DNA from: Oscillospiraceae bacterium
GTDB lineage: Bacteria > Bacillota > Clostridia > Oscillospirales > Oscillospiraceae
Length of the DNA stretch: 37,855 bases
Assembly (NCBI GenBank): GCA_015068235.1
Contig: SVKY01000020.1
Location: 1 to 37,855 of the forward strand
Reading direction: 5' to 3'
This document shows, one piece after another, positions 26,811 through 36,424 of the stretch. The notes beneath the pieces are model-generated. The model saw only the letters and a list, made by a program, of their open reading frames with translations, was not told the origin of the DNA and did no database searches. How positions within the stretch are numbered: position 1 is the first letter of the stretch; the number at the start of each line of letters is the position of its first letter. The position numbers and the translations under genes were made by a program.

Positions 26811-27653
26811 TCACTTCACCGCAAACGGAATCAATAAAATCAGAATTTCTGCCAACGGCGCAACCATCATCGTAGAGTCAAAGCGATCCAAAATGCCGCC
26901 GTGACCGGGGAACAGATTGCCGTAATCCTTGATGCCGACCTGACGTTTGACAACAGACAAGGTCAAATCGCCGATGATCGATGCAACCGCACCGAGAACA
27001 CCATAGATCGCCGCATAGAGATAGTTGACCTGTGCAAAGCCGAAGCATTTGCTCAATATAAATGTATAGAGCATCATGCCGAAAATATTAATGATCATTC
27101 CGCCAACAGCGCCCTCCACGGTTTTCTTGGGGCTGACAACGGGCGCAAGCTTGTGCTTTCCAAGGCTTCTGCCAACGAAATATGCGCCGGAGTCTGCAAC
27201 CATGGACAGCACAAAAGCGACCAAAATATAGTATTCCCCACCATCCATGCCACGCATACGTACGAGCGAACCGATCAAAAACGGATAGACAAAGCCTGCA
27301 AACAGTGCTGCGCACATGGAAGTAAACTTCACCTCCGCATGACCTGCCAAAAGCTCACAGAACAGCAGCGAGAAGTAAACAAACAAGCCGATCAGCGCAC
27401 AAAGCCACAGCGTTTCACCGCTGAGAATGTGGCATGCCTTGAGCCACGACCACATCACCGTGGCAGCCGACATCACTGCCGCATAGGTAACTGCACGCTT
27501 GTTCTTCCAAAGACCTGTTCGCCAAAGCATTTCATACGCTGCGATCATGCACGCAAGCGCAAACAAGATCGCCGTTCCGATCGGCGGCAAAAGCAGCACG
27601 ACCGCAAGCAACAGTGGCAAGCCAACCACCGCCGTCAAAATTCTAATCAGCAT
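26811..27653 (-). CDS. cdsA: Phosphatidate cytidylyltransferase
   Basis: The 280-aa protein has about seven membrane helices and the family signature: SPKKTVEGAVGG near 180 and a C-terminal HGGILDRFDSTMM. It makes CDP-diacylglycerol from phosphatidate and CTP, the branch point for phospholipids, in the cytoplasmic membrane. It follows uppS by three bases and has GGAGGAG upstream. Confidence 0.96.
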   Translation of the reverse strand: MLIRILTAVVGLPLLLAVVLLLPPIGTAILFALACMIAAYEMLWRTGLWKNKRAVTYAAVMSAATVMWSWLKACHILSGETLWLCALIGLFVYFSLLFCELLAGHAEVKFTSMCAALFAGFVYPFLIGSLVRMRGMDGGEYYILVAFVLSMVADSGAYFVGRSLGKHKLAPVVSPKKTVEGAVGGMIINIFGMMLYTFILSKCFGFAQVNYLYAAIYGVLGAVASIIGDLTLSVVKRQVGIKDYGNLFPGHGGILDRFDSTMMVAPLAEILILLIPFAVK

Positions 27654-27656
27654 TTT

Positions 27657-28391
27657 TTATACTCCTCCAAAACGGCGCTTGCGCTCATTGAACGAGGCGA
27701 TCGCCTTCTCTAAGTCCTCGGGTCCAAACTGCGGCCAAAGGACATCTGTAAAATAATATTCAGCATATGCGCTTTGCCATAACAGGAAATTTGACGTGCG
27801 CTTTTCACCACCCGGTCGAATGACCAATTCAGGGTCCGGCACGCCTGCGGAATACATCAGATCGGAAAAATGCGTCTCGGTCAAATCCTCAGGCTTGCAC
27901 TTTCCGTCCAAGCAATCCTGCGCAAAACGCTGCGCTGCACGCACAACCTCCGCTCTTCCGCCGTAGTTCAAGCAGAAATTGACCTGCACGCCCTCATATT
28001 TTTCCGAACGTTCCATGGCAATGCGCGCTTCCTCCTGCAATTCAGGAGAAAGACGTGACAGATCACCGAAGAAGAAAAACCGCACTCGGTTTTTGTCCAT
28101 ATCAGCGATCGCTTCACGCAGATATTTTTCCAAAAGCTCCATGATCGCATTGACCTCCTCATCCGAGCGTTTCCAATTCTCGGTGGAGAAAGCATACACG
28201 GTCAAATATTTCAAGCCGATGGACTTGGCATAATTTGCGATCGTGCGGAACGCCTCCGCACCGACCTTATGTCCTGCCTGACGGGGTAAGCCACGTTTTT
28301 TTGCCCAACGTCCGTTGCCATCCATAACGATGGCGATATGTGTCGGAATTTTCCGTTCCGATAAAACTTCTTTTTTCTTCTTAAAAAACAT
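27657..28391 (-). CDS. uppS: Isoprenyl transferase (undecaprenyl diphosphate synthase type)
   Basis: The 244-aa protein has the cis-prenyltransferase regions HIAIVMDGNGRWAKKRGLPR (diphosphate-binding Asp and Arg), YAFSTENWKR, NYGGRAEV and PDPELVIRPGGEKRTSNF. The product supplies the lipid carrier for peptidoglycan and other wall polymers. The final chain length cannot be read from sequence. It is embedded in the pyrH-frr-uppS-cdsA order common in Firmicutes. Confidence 0.97.
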   Translation of the reverse strand: MFFKKKKEVLSERKIPTHIAIVMDGNGRWAKKRGLPRQAGHKVGAEAFRTIANYAKSIGLKYLTVYAFSTENWKRSDEEVNAIMELLEKYLREAIADMDKNRVRFFFFGDLSRLSPELQEEARIAMERSEKYEGVQVNFCLNYGGRAEVVRAAQRFAQDCLDGKCKPEDLTETHFSDLMYSAGVPDPELVIRPGGEKRTSNFLLWQSAYAEYYFTDVLWPQFGPEDLEKAIASFNERKRRFGGV

Positions 28392-28403
28392 AAGTAACTC
28401 CGT

Positions 28404-29612
28404 TTAGCCATCAATATGGCAATACAATGCCGTCAATTTAAAACCGTCGAGCGGTCCATCCGAGCTTGTGCCCAGGTAGTCCTCACCCAACAATTCGAAA
28501 ATATTGCCACGAATGTTAAACTCAGGCAGCTTGCCCACAAGTTCGCCGTCACGGTACAGATATGCGGTCTGCACGGGTGTGGCGTAGTCACCTGCAGGCG
28601 TAATATCGCCTCCGTCAGCCATACACAGATAGATTGCATCCCGACCGTTCAAAATTTCCTTGAGCGTTCCCGCAGGTTCAATCGTCAACGAGAAGGGATT
28701 GACCTCAAGCGACGGCACATCATCATAGCCGCCTTGTGCGCATGCCGTCAATTCCATACCGAATTCATCGGCGCAGAGCTTGTCGGCAATGCCACGCACC
28801 ACGACGCCCCTGTCAATAAGCGTTAGACGATCGTCCGGAAGCACAGTTCCCTCGGCATCGAAAAAGATTGCATATTCATTCTCGTGCAGATCGACGCTGA
28901 GTGTCAGCTTGTCAGAAAATACTTTTTGCCCCTCCTTGCCGCTGAGCAGGGAGGCATTCTTTTTGAGCTTCTGCGCATGCAGATAATCGCCCAAAATGCC
29001 GGCCAAGGTGTCCGCAGTGAAGATCACCGGAACTCTCTGCGTCGGCATCGGAATCGGGTTCAGGTGCGCACGCAAAATCGCCCTTCCCCGATCAAGGATC
29101 TCTTTCTCATCAAGTTCCCGACCGTAATACGCTATGGCACTGTCATACACATTGGCGGAAGCCTCATGCTTGACGATCAAAACAAGTTGAACGATATAAC
29201 GCTTATCCGAAAGGTCCAGTCCCAAATCATTTTTCAGACTGATTGTTTCCTCTTGCGCAATGATCTTATTTGACAGGATAAACTCGGGAAATTCTTCTTT
29301 CAGAACCTTCAAAATGCGCTCTGCCTTGGCAATAAACTCGCTGTCGGGGATCCACGAGCCGCTACGTCTGTGTTCGCAGTGGTTCTTGCTCGGCTCATAC
29401 GGATACGGGATCTCCATTTGCAAAGTTTCTTCCGCCTTCGTCCAGGTTTCCTGCGTCGGTTCGCCCAAAGTACCTGCGATACCGATGCAGCCGTTTTCAT
29501 ACACACGGCAGCCCGATTTCGTCAAATTTTTCTTGCGAACGGAGTCTACCTCGCCATCCGTGACATTCAAGGTCAGTTCCTTGGTCCTGATCTGATATAA
29601 TTCTTTGATCAT
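28404..29612 (-). CDS. pmbA: TldD/PmbA-family protein, TldE/PmbA-type partner
   Basis: The 402-aa protein belongs to the TldD/PmbA fold, seen in a C-terminal PSLEVNPFSLTIEPAG...GDITPAGDY region, but lacks the HExxxH zinc motif. It is therefore the probable non-catalytic TldE/PmbA subunit that pairs with the TldD gene 10 bases upstream. The known complex in relatives is a cytoplasmic zinc protease that trims unfolded peptides such as microcin precursors. The RBS is AAGGAGG. The partner role is inferred from adjacency and motif absence. Confidence 0.88.
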   Translation of the reverse strand: MIKELYQIRTKELTLNVTDGEVDSVRKKNLTKSGCRVYENGCIGIAGTLGEPTQETWTKAEETLQMEIPYPYEPSKNHCEHRRSGSWIPDSEFIAKAERILKVLKEEFPEFILSNKIIAQEETISLKNDLGLDLSDKRYIVQLVLIVKHEASANVYDSAIAYYGRELDEKEILDRGRAILRAHLNPIPMPTQRVPVIFTADTLAGILGDYLHAQKLKKNASLLSGKEGQKVFSDKLTLSVDLHENEYAIFFDAEGTVLPDDRLTLIDRGVVVRGIADKLCADEFGMELTACAQGGYDDVPSLEVNPFSLTIEPAGTLKEILNGRDAIYLCMADGGDITPAGDYATPVQTAYLYRDGELVGKLPEFNIRGNIFELLGEDYLGTSSDGPLDGFKLTALYCHIDG

Positions 29613-29622
29613 AGCATCCTCC

Positions 29623-30957
29623 TTACTGCACCGTCAGCTCACGCACACGAATGTACGGTCCGCCGAATGCCACACGCAGAGGGAACTGCTCCATCTTGCC
29701 GCAGCCGCCATAGGCAGACGAGCAAAGCTTCGTTTCCTTCGTTGCGCCGTCGATTTTGAACAGCGTTTCCATCACGTTGCCCGAAACCACACTCACACGC
29801 ACAGGCTCTGCGATCTTGCCATCTCTGATACGATAGGCTCTTGCAGGCGCAATGGTGAAGGTGGACATGCCCGAGCCATGGAAATAGTCAGGGATGTAAA
29901 TGCCCCCCTCTGCGCCTTTCAAAAGGCTTTCAAGCGTATCCTCACCGCCTGCAATATAGGTAGAGGTCATACGGACGATGGGTTCAAACTCGAACGTCGT
30001 TGCTCTGGCATTGCCGGTCACAGCCTCATCCAAAGCCGCTGCCGTGAGTGCCGAGTGCAAACGTCCTGTCAGAATGCCGTCTTTGATCAAATAGGTTTCA
30101 CTTGCCTTGTTGCCTTCATCGTCATAAGGGACATAGCCGGAGCCATCCGGAAGTCCCGAGTCAATGATATTCAGGCCTTCCCAGCCTACCTTCGTACCAA
30201 GCGCCCATTCCTTGCGCATCATTTCCGAGCCGAGCATAAAGTCAGACTCACTCTTATGCCCGAAGCTCTCATGGGCGAAAACGCCCGTCACCTCAGGCGC
30301 AAGCACGCAGGTATACACTCCGGGCTCAATGGGCACAGCATTTTGTGCATACGCAAGCTCCTCGGCAATCAGCTTACGAAGCTCCGCATGGCGATCCTTC
30401 AGCTCGTCAAAGCGCTGGGAAAACAGCCGCTGCATATTGCTGTACGGGCTGTCACCGATGTTCATGGTGTAACCGAGGCCGAATCCGGCATGTTGATAAT
30501 CATAAGTAACATCTGCGCCCAAGGAAGAAATAAAGTGACGGCTGGAATAGACATCCTGATATCTTGCCTTCGAAACGGCGATCTGCGCAACCTCGGACAG
30601 CAACGGCAAATAGCTCTCCAAAAGGGCAAGCTTTTCGCTGTTTGCGACCTTATGCACGCCCACAGGCGCAAAGCGCATCACCGTGTCGCAATGGACCTGA
30701 AACCGTCTGACCACCGGATGGTTCAAAATATCGTCATTCGGCGTCGCCATTGATGCAAGGCTGTCAAGTTCCTCTTGCAGTCGATCCAGCTCCGTTGTGG
30801 CGCAATAATACCAACGGTTCCCGTCAAACACACGCAAAAATGCACCCTTCGTGCTGTTTTCCTTATTTTGACGGAGCTTCCCATTTTCGTACATGATCTC
30901 CGTTTTATAGACGTCTTCTATGCGAATATCCGCATAAAGTTTCTCAGGAAATTGCAT
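29623..30957 (-). CDS. tldD: TldD-type zinc metalloprotease subunit
   Basis: I chose the ATG at 30957 (444 aa) because AAGGAG lies about ten bases upstream; a GTG at 30996 would place that RBS inside the gene. Zinc motif HESFGH (HExxxH) is at about 229-234, within VLAPEVTGVFAHESFGHKSE, and a downstream YGGCGKMEQFP region fits the TldD C-terminus. It should form the catalytic half of a TldD-PmbA heterodimer. Both genes are inserted between frr and uppS, which are usually adjacent in Firmicutes. Confidence 0.92.
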   Translation of the reverse strand: MQFPEKLYADIRIEDVYKTEIMYENGKLRQNKENSTKGAFLRVFDGNRWYYCATTELDRLQEELDSLASMATPNDDILNHPVVRRFQVHCDTVMRFAPVGVHKVANSEKLALLESYLPLLSEVAQIAVSKARYQDVYSSRHFISSLGADVTYDYQHAGFGLGYTMNIGDSPYSNMQRLFSQRFDELKDRHAELRKLIAEELAYAQNAVPIEPGVYTCVLAPEVTGVFAHESFGHKSESDFMLGSEMMRKEWALGTKVGWEGLNIIDSGLPDGSGYVPYDDEGNKASETYLIKDGILTGRLHSALTAAALDEAVTGNARATTFEFEPIVRMTSTYIAGGEDTLESLLKGAEGGIYIPDYFHGSGMSTFTIAPARAYRIRDGKIAEPVRVSVVSGNVMETLFKIDGATKETKLCSSAYGGCGKMEQFPLRVAFGGPYIRVRELTVQ

Positions 30958-30984
30958 ATTTTCTTTCTCCTTTTTAGCGTACAA

Positions 30985-31007
30985 GGGGACGGACACTGTC
31001 CGTCCCC
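30985..31007. repeat. Palindrome GGGGACGGAC-ACT-GTCCGTCCCC between frr and tldD
   Basis: A perfect 10-bp inverted repeat with a 3-base centre lies in the 60-bp gap between the frr stop and the tldD start. It lacks a T-run on the minus strand, so it is not a classic terminator; it may be a repetitive extragenic palindrome or an mRNA processing or stability hairpin. Confidence 0.7.
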
Positions 31008-31017
31008 GTTTGTTCGA

Positions 31018-31572
31018 TTACAGCTCCATGAGCTCCTTTTCCTTGACGGCGCAAACCTCATCGACCTTCTTAATATACTTGTCGGTGATGTCCTGAAGAT
31101 CCTTTTCAGACTTCTTCTGATCGTCCTCGGTGATCTCGGAGTCCTTCTTGAGCTTCTTGATGTAATCCATTGCATCACGGCGGATATTGCGCACTGCAAC
31201 CTTTGCATCCTCGCCGTACTTCTTGACCTGCTTTGCCAATTCCTTACGGCGCTCCTCGGTGAGCATCGGGAACACCAAACGGATCACACGGCCGTCGTTC
31301 TGCGGATTGATGCCCAGATCAGAAACCTGGATCGCCTTTTCGATCTTCTTGAGCAAGCTGCCGTCCCACGGCTGAATGACCAGGGTTCTTGCATCGGGAG
31401 AAGAGATCGTGCCGACCTGTCCGATGGGAGATTCTGCGCCGTAATACTCGACCGTGATGCGGTCAAGCACCTTCGCATTCGCACGACCTGCACGAATTGC
31501 GCCGAAATCGTCCTGCAAGATCTCCAACGTCTTGTCCATTTTTCTGGTAAATTCCTTAAAGTCTACTGCCAT
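31018..31572 (-). CDS. frr: Ribosome recycling factor
   Basis: The 184-aa protein has the three-helix-bundle/beta domain layout of RRF: DFGAIRAGRANAKVLDRITV near 24, the SPIGQVGTISSPDARTLVIQ strand region, and a charged C-terminal LTEERRKELAKQVKKYGEDA. With EF-G it splits the post-termination ribosome. The usual pyrH-frr adjacency is present, with a one-base gap. The RBS is GGAGG. Confidence 0.98.
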   Translation of the reverse strand: MAVDFKEFTRKMDKTLEILQDDFGAIRAGRANAKVLDRITVEYYGAESPIGQVGTISSPDARTLVIQPWDGSLLKKIEKAIQVSDLGINPQNDGRVIRLVFPMLTEERRKELAKQVKKYGEDAKVAVRNIRRDAMDYIKKLKKDSEITEDDQKKSEKDLQDITDKYIKKVDEVCAVKEKELMEL

Positions 31573-31573
31573 T

Positions 31574-32296
31574 TTATTTTTCCTCCTTAACTAATGTACC
31601 GATTTTTTCACCCATCACAACACGCATGATATTCTCAGGGTCTGCCAATGCGAACAGGATGATGGGAATATGGTTGTCCATAGAGAGCGAAGTTGCCGTG
31701 GTGTCCATGACCATCAAGTGCTTGGCAAGCACCTCATCATAGGTGATCTCGTCATAGCGCACCGCATCGGGATTCTTCGCAGGGTCATCGGAATAGACGC
31801 CGTCGATGTTCTTCGCCAAGAGAATCGCATCTGCGTCGATCTCCGCCGCACGCAAAACTGCGCCGGTATCCGTTGAGAAGAAGGGATTGCCCGTGCCACA
31901 GCCGAAGATCACAACACGACCCTTTTCTAAATGGCGGATCGCTCTGCCACGGATATAGGGCTCTGCGATACGGCTCATCTCGATGGCTGTCTGCACACGC
32001 ACCTCAACGCCACGCTGCTCTAAGCAGTCTGCAACCGCCAAGCAATTGATGACCGTTGCCAGCATGCCCATATGATCCGCACGAGTGCGCTCCATACGGT
32101 CGCCGCCGTCCTTAATGCCGCGCCAAAAATTTCCGCCGCCGACAACAATACCGACCTGCACACCGGAGGCAACACAACGCTTGACCACATCACACACGCT
32201 GCCAATCACGTCAAAATCCAATCCACGGTGTTTCTCACCTGCCAAAGCCTCGCCGCTGATTTTCAGCAAAATCCGACGATATTTCGGCTCGTTCAT
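31574..32296 (-). CDS. pyrH: UMP kinase
   Basis: The 240-aa protein carries [12 protein letters not shown] at the N-terminus, [13 protein letters not shown], the [12 protein letters not shown] stretch and [17 protein letters not shown], all typical of bacterial UMP kinases of the amino-acid kinase fold. It phosphorylates UMP to UDP for pyrimidine nucleotide synthesis. It is first in the long minus-strand cluster, with a promoter directly upstream. Confidence 0.98.
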   Translation of the reverse strand: MNEPKYRRILLKISGEALAGEKHRGLDFDVIGSVCDVVKRCVASGVQVGIVVGGGNFWRGIKDGGDRMERTRADHMGMLATVINCLAVADCLEQRGVEVRVQTAIEMSRIAEPYIRGRAIRHLEKGRVVIFGCGTGNPFFSTDTGAVLRAAEIDADAILLAKNIDGVYSDDPAKNPDAVRYDEITYDEVLAKHLMVMDTTATSLSMDNHIPIILFALADPENIMRVVMGEKIGTLVKEEK

Positions 32297-32332
32297 ACCG
32301 AACCACTCCTTTGTCCTTAAATTGCTGCTTAT

Positions 32333-32361
32333 ATTCTATAATAATTCTGCCCGATTGACAA
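32333..32361 (-). promoter_or_regulatory. Promoter of the pyrH-frr cluster
   Basis: TTGTCA (32361-32356) and TAGAAT (32338-32333) are 17 bases apart on the minus strand, about 37 bases before the pyrH ATG and back to back with the glnS promoter. Confidence 0.75.
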
Positions 32362-32442
32362 GCAAAACTTCTAAAATTCATGCAATGTTTTCAAAATTTC
32401 TTTTCTTGACCAATTTTTTCGGCACTTTGTATGGAATCTGTC

Positions 32443-32471
32443 TTGCAGTTTTGGAGAAAATGATATATAAT
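32443..32471 (+). promoter_or_regulatory. Promoter of glnS
   Basis: TTGCAG (32443-32448) and TATAAT (32466-32471) are separated by 17 bases. The inferred leader is short (about 30 bases) with no T-box-like structure visible. Confidence 0.8.
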
Positions 32472-32506
32472 ATCAGGAGAATTTTACCGAGAGGATGAAA
32501 ATAGAT

Positions 32507-34168
32507 ATGCCTGAGATCAAAAATTTCATTGAAGCCTTTGTCGAAGAGGACATCGCCGCAGGCGGTCAGTTCGAAGGAATGCAGGTCCACACCCGTTTTC
32601 CGCCGGAGCCGAACGGTTATCTGCATATCGGTCACTGCAAGGCACTGTGCATCGATTTCGGCACTGCCGAAAAATTCGGTGGCATCTGCAACCTGCGCAT
32701 GGACGATACCAACCCCACTAAGGAAGATACCGAATATGTCGAAGCCATCAAGGAGGATATCCATTGGCTCGGCTTTGATTGGGACGATCGTTTCTTCTAC
32801 GCCTCGCAGTATTTCGACAAGATGTACGAGTGCGCTGAGGAGCTGATTAAGAAGGGACTTGCCTACGTCTGCGAGCTGACTGCCGAGCAGATGCGTGAAT
32901 ACCGCGGCGATCTGACCACTCCGGCACGCAGTCCGTTCCGTGACCGTCCGATAGAGGAATCGTTGGACCTGTTCCGCCGCATGAGGGCAGGCGAGTTCCC
33001 CAACGGTGCCATGACGCTGCGTGCGAAGATCGATCTCGCTTCAGGCAACTTCAATATGCGTGACCCTGCCATCTACCGCATTAACCATATGCCGCATCAC
33101 GCAACCGGCAACAAGTGGTGCATCTATCCGATGTATGACTTTGCCCATCCGATTGAAGATGCCATGGAATGTATCACTCATTCCCTGTGCTCATTGGAAT
33201 TCGAGGCGCACCGTCCGCTTTACAACTGGGTCGTGGAGCACTGCGATCTTCCGTCGAAGCCCCGTCAGATCGAATTTGCAAGATTGGGCATCAACTATAC
33301 CGTCATGTCCAAGCGTAAGCTGCGTCTTTTGGTTGAGGAAGGCAGAGTCAGCGGCTGGGATGATCCCCGTATGCCGACCCTCTGCGGTCTGCGCCGTCGT
33401 GGCTATACGCCCAAATCCATCCGCAATTTCTGTGAGCGCATTGGCGTTGCAAAGGCTGCCTCCACGGTGGAATATGCGTTCTTAGAGCATTGCCTGCGTG
33501 AGGATCTGAACGAGACCGCTTCGAGAGTGATGGCTGTTTTGAAGCCCATTCGTCTGACCGTGACCAACTATCCCGAAGGTCACAGCGAGATCTTCCAGGT
33601 TGAAAATCACCCGAATTATCCCGAGATGGGCACAAGAGAGATCACCTTCTCCCGTGATTTGTGGATCGAAGCGGACGATTTCATGGAAGAAAAGGTCGGA
33701 AAGTTCTTCCGTCTGTTCCCCGGCAATGAAGTTCGTCTCAAGGGCGCATACGTTGTCAAATGCACCGGCTTCAACAAGGACGAGAACGGCAATATTACAG
33801 AAGTTCTCTGTGAATATGATCCCAACTCCCGTGGCGGCGACCCTGCCGATGGACGCAAGGTCAAGTCCACAATCCATTGGGTCGATGCGCACACCTGTGC
33901 CGATGCTGAGGTCCGTCTGTATTCCAACCTCTTCACCGATCCCGATCCCGATGGCGCAGACAAGAATTTCCTGGATTGCCTCAATCCCGAATCTCTTGAA
34001 ATTCTGACCGGCTGCAAGGTCGAAGCCTGCCTGATTGACACAAAAGCACCTGCTGCGTTCCAGTTCATGCGCCTGGGCTATTTCTGCCCCGACAAGGACT
34101 CGACCGCACAGCGTCCGATCTTCAACCGTTCTGTCAGCCTGAAAGACAGCTACAAGCCCGCACAATAA
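32507..34168 (+). CDS. glnS: Glutaminyl-tRNA synthetase
   Basis: I prefer the ATG at 32507 (553 aa), since GAGAGGAT lies about ten bases upstream; the ATG at 32495 would sit directly on that RBS. Class I signatures are [15 protein letters not shown] (HIGH) at about 30-44 and VMSKRKL (KMSKS-type) at about 268. The gene covers the full catalytic and beta-barrel anticodon-binding parts, and its length matches bacterial GlnRS. GlnRS is uncommon in Firmicutes, many of which form Gln-tRNA by GatCAB amidation, so horizontal origin is plausible. [11 protein letters not shown]-type residues (here [11 protein letters not shown]) distinguish it from GluRS. Confidence 0.96.
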   Translation: MPEIKNFIEAFVEEDIAAGGQFEGMQVHTRFPPEPNGYLHIGHCKALCIDFGTAEKFGGICNLRMDDTNPTKEDTEYVEAIKEDIHWLGFDWDDRFFYASQYFDKMYECAEELIKKGLAYVCELTAEQMREYRGDLTTPARSPFRDRPIEESLDLFRRMRAGEFPNGAMTLRAKIDLASGNFNMRDPAIYRINHMPHHATGNKWCIYPMYDFAHPIEDAMECITHSLCSLEFEAHRPLYNWVVEHCDLPSKPRQIEFARLGINYTVMSKRKLRLLVEEGRVSGWDDPRMPTLCGLRRRGYTPKSIRNFCERIGVAKAASTVEYAFLEHCLREDLNETASRVMAVLKPIRLTVTNYPEGHSEIFQVENHPNYPEMGTREITFSRDLWIEADDFMEEKVGKFFRLFPGNEVRLKGAYVVKCTGFNKDENGNITEVLCEYDPNSRGGDPADGRKVKSTIHWVDAHTCADAEVRLYSNLFTDPDPDGADKNFLDCLNPESLEILTGCKVEACLIDTKAPAAFQFMRLGYFCPDKDSTAQRPIFNRSVSLKDSYKPAQ

Positions 34169-34180
34169 TTTCAGCCCTTC

Positions 34181-34320
34181 AAATTCCGATTTACCGATGC
34201 GTTTCGTTTTTCAATTTGTAGGGTCGGACGACTCTGTCCGCCCACACGAAGTGCCTGCACGGGATGGCAGAGCCGTCCACCCCTACGATCAAACTGCCCG
34301 GCAAATCGGGATTTGATCAA
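34181..34320. repeat. MITE-like inverted-repeat element, copy 2 (inverted)
   Basis: This is the reverse-complement relative of the element at 11498-11654: ends AAATTCCGATTTACCG and TTGATCAAATCCCGATTTGC (inverted), with internal GGACGACTCTGTCCGCCC and an opposing arm ending CCCCTAC. It starts 13 bases after the glnS stop, where no other terminator was seen, so its hairpin may also shape the glnS transcript end. Confidence 0.7.
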
Positions 34321-34329
34321 TACTTCTTA

Positions 34330-34642
34330 TCAAATTATAGTATCACAAACCGACCTGTCGCCGCTCTCGACTACGCGCAGCGTGCCGGGAAGGGTTGTGG
34401 GAAGGCGGCTGCACGCAAGAAATAACTCACGAAACAGCAGGGAAACGTTAGGCGTGCACGTCAGCGCCTCCCCATGCTTTGTTCTTTTCTCACTTTCTTG
34501 CAGGAACAAGAAAGTGTCTCCTGTTGCGGTGCCCTTGTTGCTCGCTCAGGAGGACGAATTCGAAATTCCAGCCTCAGCACTAACCGGAATTTGTTTATTG
34601 CTTTTATTGGGTAATCTCAACTAACACTATAATTGAAACCTG
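34330..34642. other. Gene-free segment with one strong hairpin
   Basis: No convincing gene was found. The only clear structure is a perfect 10-bp stem CACTTTCTTG-N6-CAAGAAAGTG at 34491-34516. A 103-codon plus-strand frame crosses it but has no RBS-supported start or recognisable domain. GC content around 34360-34560 is higher than in the surrounding spacer. Confidence 0.5.
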
Positions 34643-34706
34643 GTATTACGCTCATAAAACGACGCTGTCTTGCATTTTGCAAGGCAGCGAAATTTATTGG
34701 TAATAC
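34643..34706. repeat. Small inverted repeat GTATTAC...GTAATAC with central hairpin
   Basis: GTATTAC (34643-34649) and GTAATAC (34700-34706) flank an 11-bp stem with one G-T pair (34663-34673 with 34679-34689). The right arm overlaps the left end of the multi-hairpin element at 34704, so the two may be parts of one composite structure. Confidence 0.45.
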
Positions 34707-34868
34707 TGTTTCTTGATAAAATGATTAGAAATCATTTTATTGCAGGATGAATATCCTGCACCGCCTGTGGCGCAAGAAAAGTATTGTACAACATTCTTGG
34801 CGTCTACAACGCCGTCCGCTCGCAGAGCGGGCAATAAAACGATTCAATCGTTTTATTAAGAATTAGTA
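34704..34868. repeat. Multi-hairpin element, copy 3 (TACT-ended, TAA duplication)
   Basis: This 165-bp element is flanked by TAA on both sides (34701-34703 and 34869-34871), within GGTAATACT...AGTATAACC. The inverted ends TACTGTTTCTTGATAAAA and TACTAATTCTTAATAAAA match well. Internal hairpins in order: 11 bp at 34716-34740, 8 bp at 34741-34760, GCC-TGT-GGC, 5 bp at 34799-34813, 6 bp at 34816-34830, and a near-perfect 11-12 bp at 34833-34857. No ORF is present. Confidence 0.75.
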
Positions 34869-34928
34869 TAACCACCGCCGCTAAACCGCCTATTCCGAGA
34901 CAGAGATCCGCATAAGCGCAGGCAATGT

Positions 34929-34967
34929 AAAAACGGTGCAACCCTTAACAAGGTTACACCGTTTTTT
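34929..34967 (-). terminator. Terminator of the alpha operon
   Basis: A long stem with one mismatch (AAAAACGGTGCAACC with GGTTACACCGTTTTT, loop 34944-34951) is flanked by A and T runs. It lies about 40 bases past the rplQ stop at 35007. Confidence 0.9.
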
Positions 34968-35006
34968 ATTTCGGAATTGCTCAAAAGAGCAGTTCTGTTT
35001 TAATGA

Positions 35007-35348
35007 TTACACCAGCTCGATGATAGCCATCTCAGCTGCATCGCCGCGACGAACGCCGATGCGGATCACACGAGTATAGCCGCCATTGCGGTCAGCATAC
35101 TTCGGAGCGATCTCCTTGAACAGCTTATGAGCGACATCTTCCTTCGTGATGAAGGACAGAGCACGACGGTAGGCAGCGAGGTCGCCCTTCTTGCCGAGGG
35201 TGATCATCTTCTCAACTACCGGCTGCACTTCCTTAGCGCGGCAGAATGTCGTTTCGAGCTTGCCGTGTTCGAGCAGGTCGGTGGTCAGCTGACGGAGCAT
35301 TGCCTTACGCTGATCGCTCGTTCTGCCGAGCTTACGGGTTCCAAACAT
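35007..35348 (-). CDS. rplQ: 50S ribosomal protein L17
   Basis: The 113-aa protein starts with [20 protein letters not shown] and contains [20 protein letters not shown], matching bacterial L17 over its normal length. Last gene of the alpha operon. Confidence 0.98.
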   Translation of the reverse strand: MFGTRKLGRTSDQRKAMLRQLTTDLLEHGKLETTFCRAKEVQPVVEKMITLGKKGDLAAYRRALSFITKEDVAHKLFKEIAPKYADRNGGYTRVIRIGVRRGDAAEMAIIELV

Positions 35349-35387
35349 TCGTATTTCCTCCTTCTTAAAAAGGTCAAACGGTTTCTC

Positions 35388-36344
35388 TTAATTGTTTCCG
35401 GACTCTTCCGTGGCGAGAGCCAAGCCCAACATCGCCAGCTTATTCTGAACCTCGTCCAGGGACTTCTTGCCCATGTTACGAACCTTCATCATCTCTTCCG
35501 GCGTCTTGCTGATCAGATCACGGACCGTGTTGATGTTGGCTCGCTTTAGGCAATTGAAGCTTCTGACGGACAGGTCAAGCTCTTCGATAGTCAGCTTCAG
35601 AGCGGGAGGATCGGATTCATCCTTCTTATCAATGATAATGGGACGGTCGCCTCCAACATTGGACAAATTCGTGAACAAGCTCAAATGCTCGGTCAAAATC
35701 TTCGCTGCAATGGAAACTGCATCCTTCGCAGTGGTGGTTGCATCGGTCCAAACCTCTAATGTCAGCTTATCGAAGTCGGTCATGTTGCCAACGCGGGTGT
35801 TCTCCACCGTATAGTTGACTTTATAGACCGGAGAATACAGGCTGTCGACGGGAATCACGCCGATCGGAGTCTGCGGAGTCTTATTGCGGTCTGCGGGAAC
35901 ATAGCCTCTGCCACGGCTCATCGTGATTTCCATATTGAGCGTTGCATCCGGTCCGAGAGAACAGATATGCAGATCCTTGTTCAGAATCTCAATCTCGTCA
36001 TCGGTCTGAATGTCACCGGCAGTAACCTCGCACTCACCGGTCTTGTCAATATAAACGGTCTTCACGCCGTCGCAATGGATCTTGGAAATGATTCTCTTGA
36101 TATTCAGAACGATCTCGGTAACGTCTTCCTTGACGCCGGGAATCGTTGAAAACTCGTGCTGCACACCTGCGATCTTGATGGAAGTCGCAGCAGTGCCGGG
36201 CAGAGAGGACAGGAGAATTCTTCTCAAAGAATTGCCGAGGGTCGTTCCGTAGCCTCTTTCCAGAGGCTCGACGTAGAACACGCCATGAGACGGATCTTCG
36301 GGAGAGTCAATACACTCAATACGCGGCTTGTCAATTTCTACCAT
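35388..36344 (-). CDS. rpoA: RNA polymerase alpha subunit
   Basis: I chose the ATG at 36344 (318 aa), because AAGGAGGG lies nine bases upstream; a TTG two codons earlier is possible but weaker. The N-terminal dimerisation domain includes [20 protein letters not shown] and the second half [12 protein letters not shown]. The C-terminal domain (about 245-310) has the helix-hairpin-helix [20 protein letters not shown] and [11 protein letters not shown]-like residues (here [11 protein letters not shown]) that contact UP elements and activators. It lies between rpsD and rplQ, as is usual. Confidence 0.98.
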   Translation of the reverse strand: MVEIDKPRIECIDSPEDPSHGVFYVEPLERGYGTTLGNSLRRILLSSLPGTAATSIKIAGVQHEFSTIPGVKEDVTEIVLNIKRIISKIHCDGVKTVYIDKTGECEVTAGDIQTDDEIEILNKDLHICSLGPDATLNMEITMSRGRGYVPADRNKTPQTPIGVIPVDSLYSPVYKVNYTVENTRVGNMTDFDKLTLEVWTDATTTAKDAVSIAAKILTEHLSLFTNLSNVGGDRPIIIDKKDESDPPALKLTIEELDLSVRSFNCLKRANINTVRDLISKTPEEMMKVRNMGKKSLDEVQNKLAMLGLALATEESGNN

Positions 36345-36424
36345 ACACAAATACCCTCCTTGTAAAATTGCAAAACACTTGCTTTGCGTTAAAAATCAGC
36401 TTACCAATAAGCGAGGGTGAAGCC

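Noticed and set aside
30958-30996. GTG start at 30996 for tldD
   Set aside because: The 13 extra codons include the RBS for the ATG at 30957 and run into the palindrome at 30985-31007; known TldD proteins do not need them.
32495-32506. ATG at 32495 for glnS
   Set aside because: It touches the GAGAGG sequence directly, leaving no spacing, whereas the ATG at 32507 has normal spacing.
34313-34624. 103-codon plus-strand frame after glnS
   Set aside because: It begins in the end of a repeat element, crosses a strong hairpin, lacks an RBS and resembles no family I recognise.
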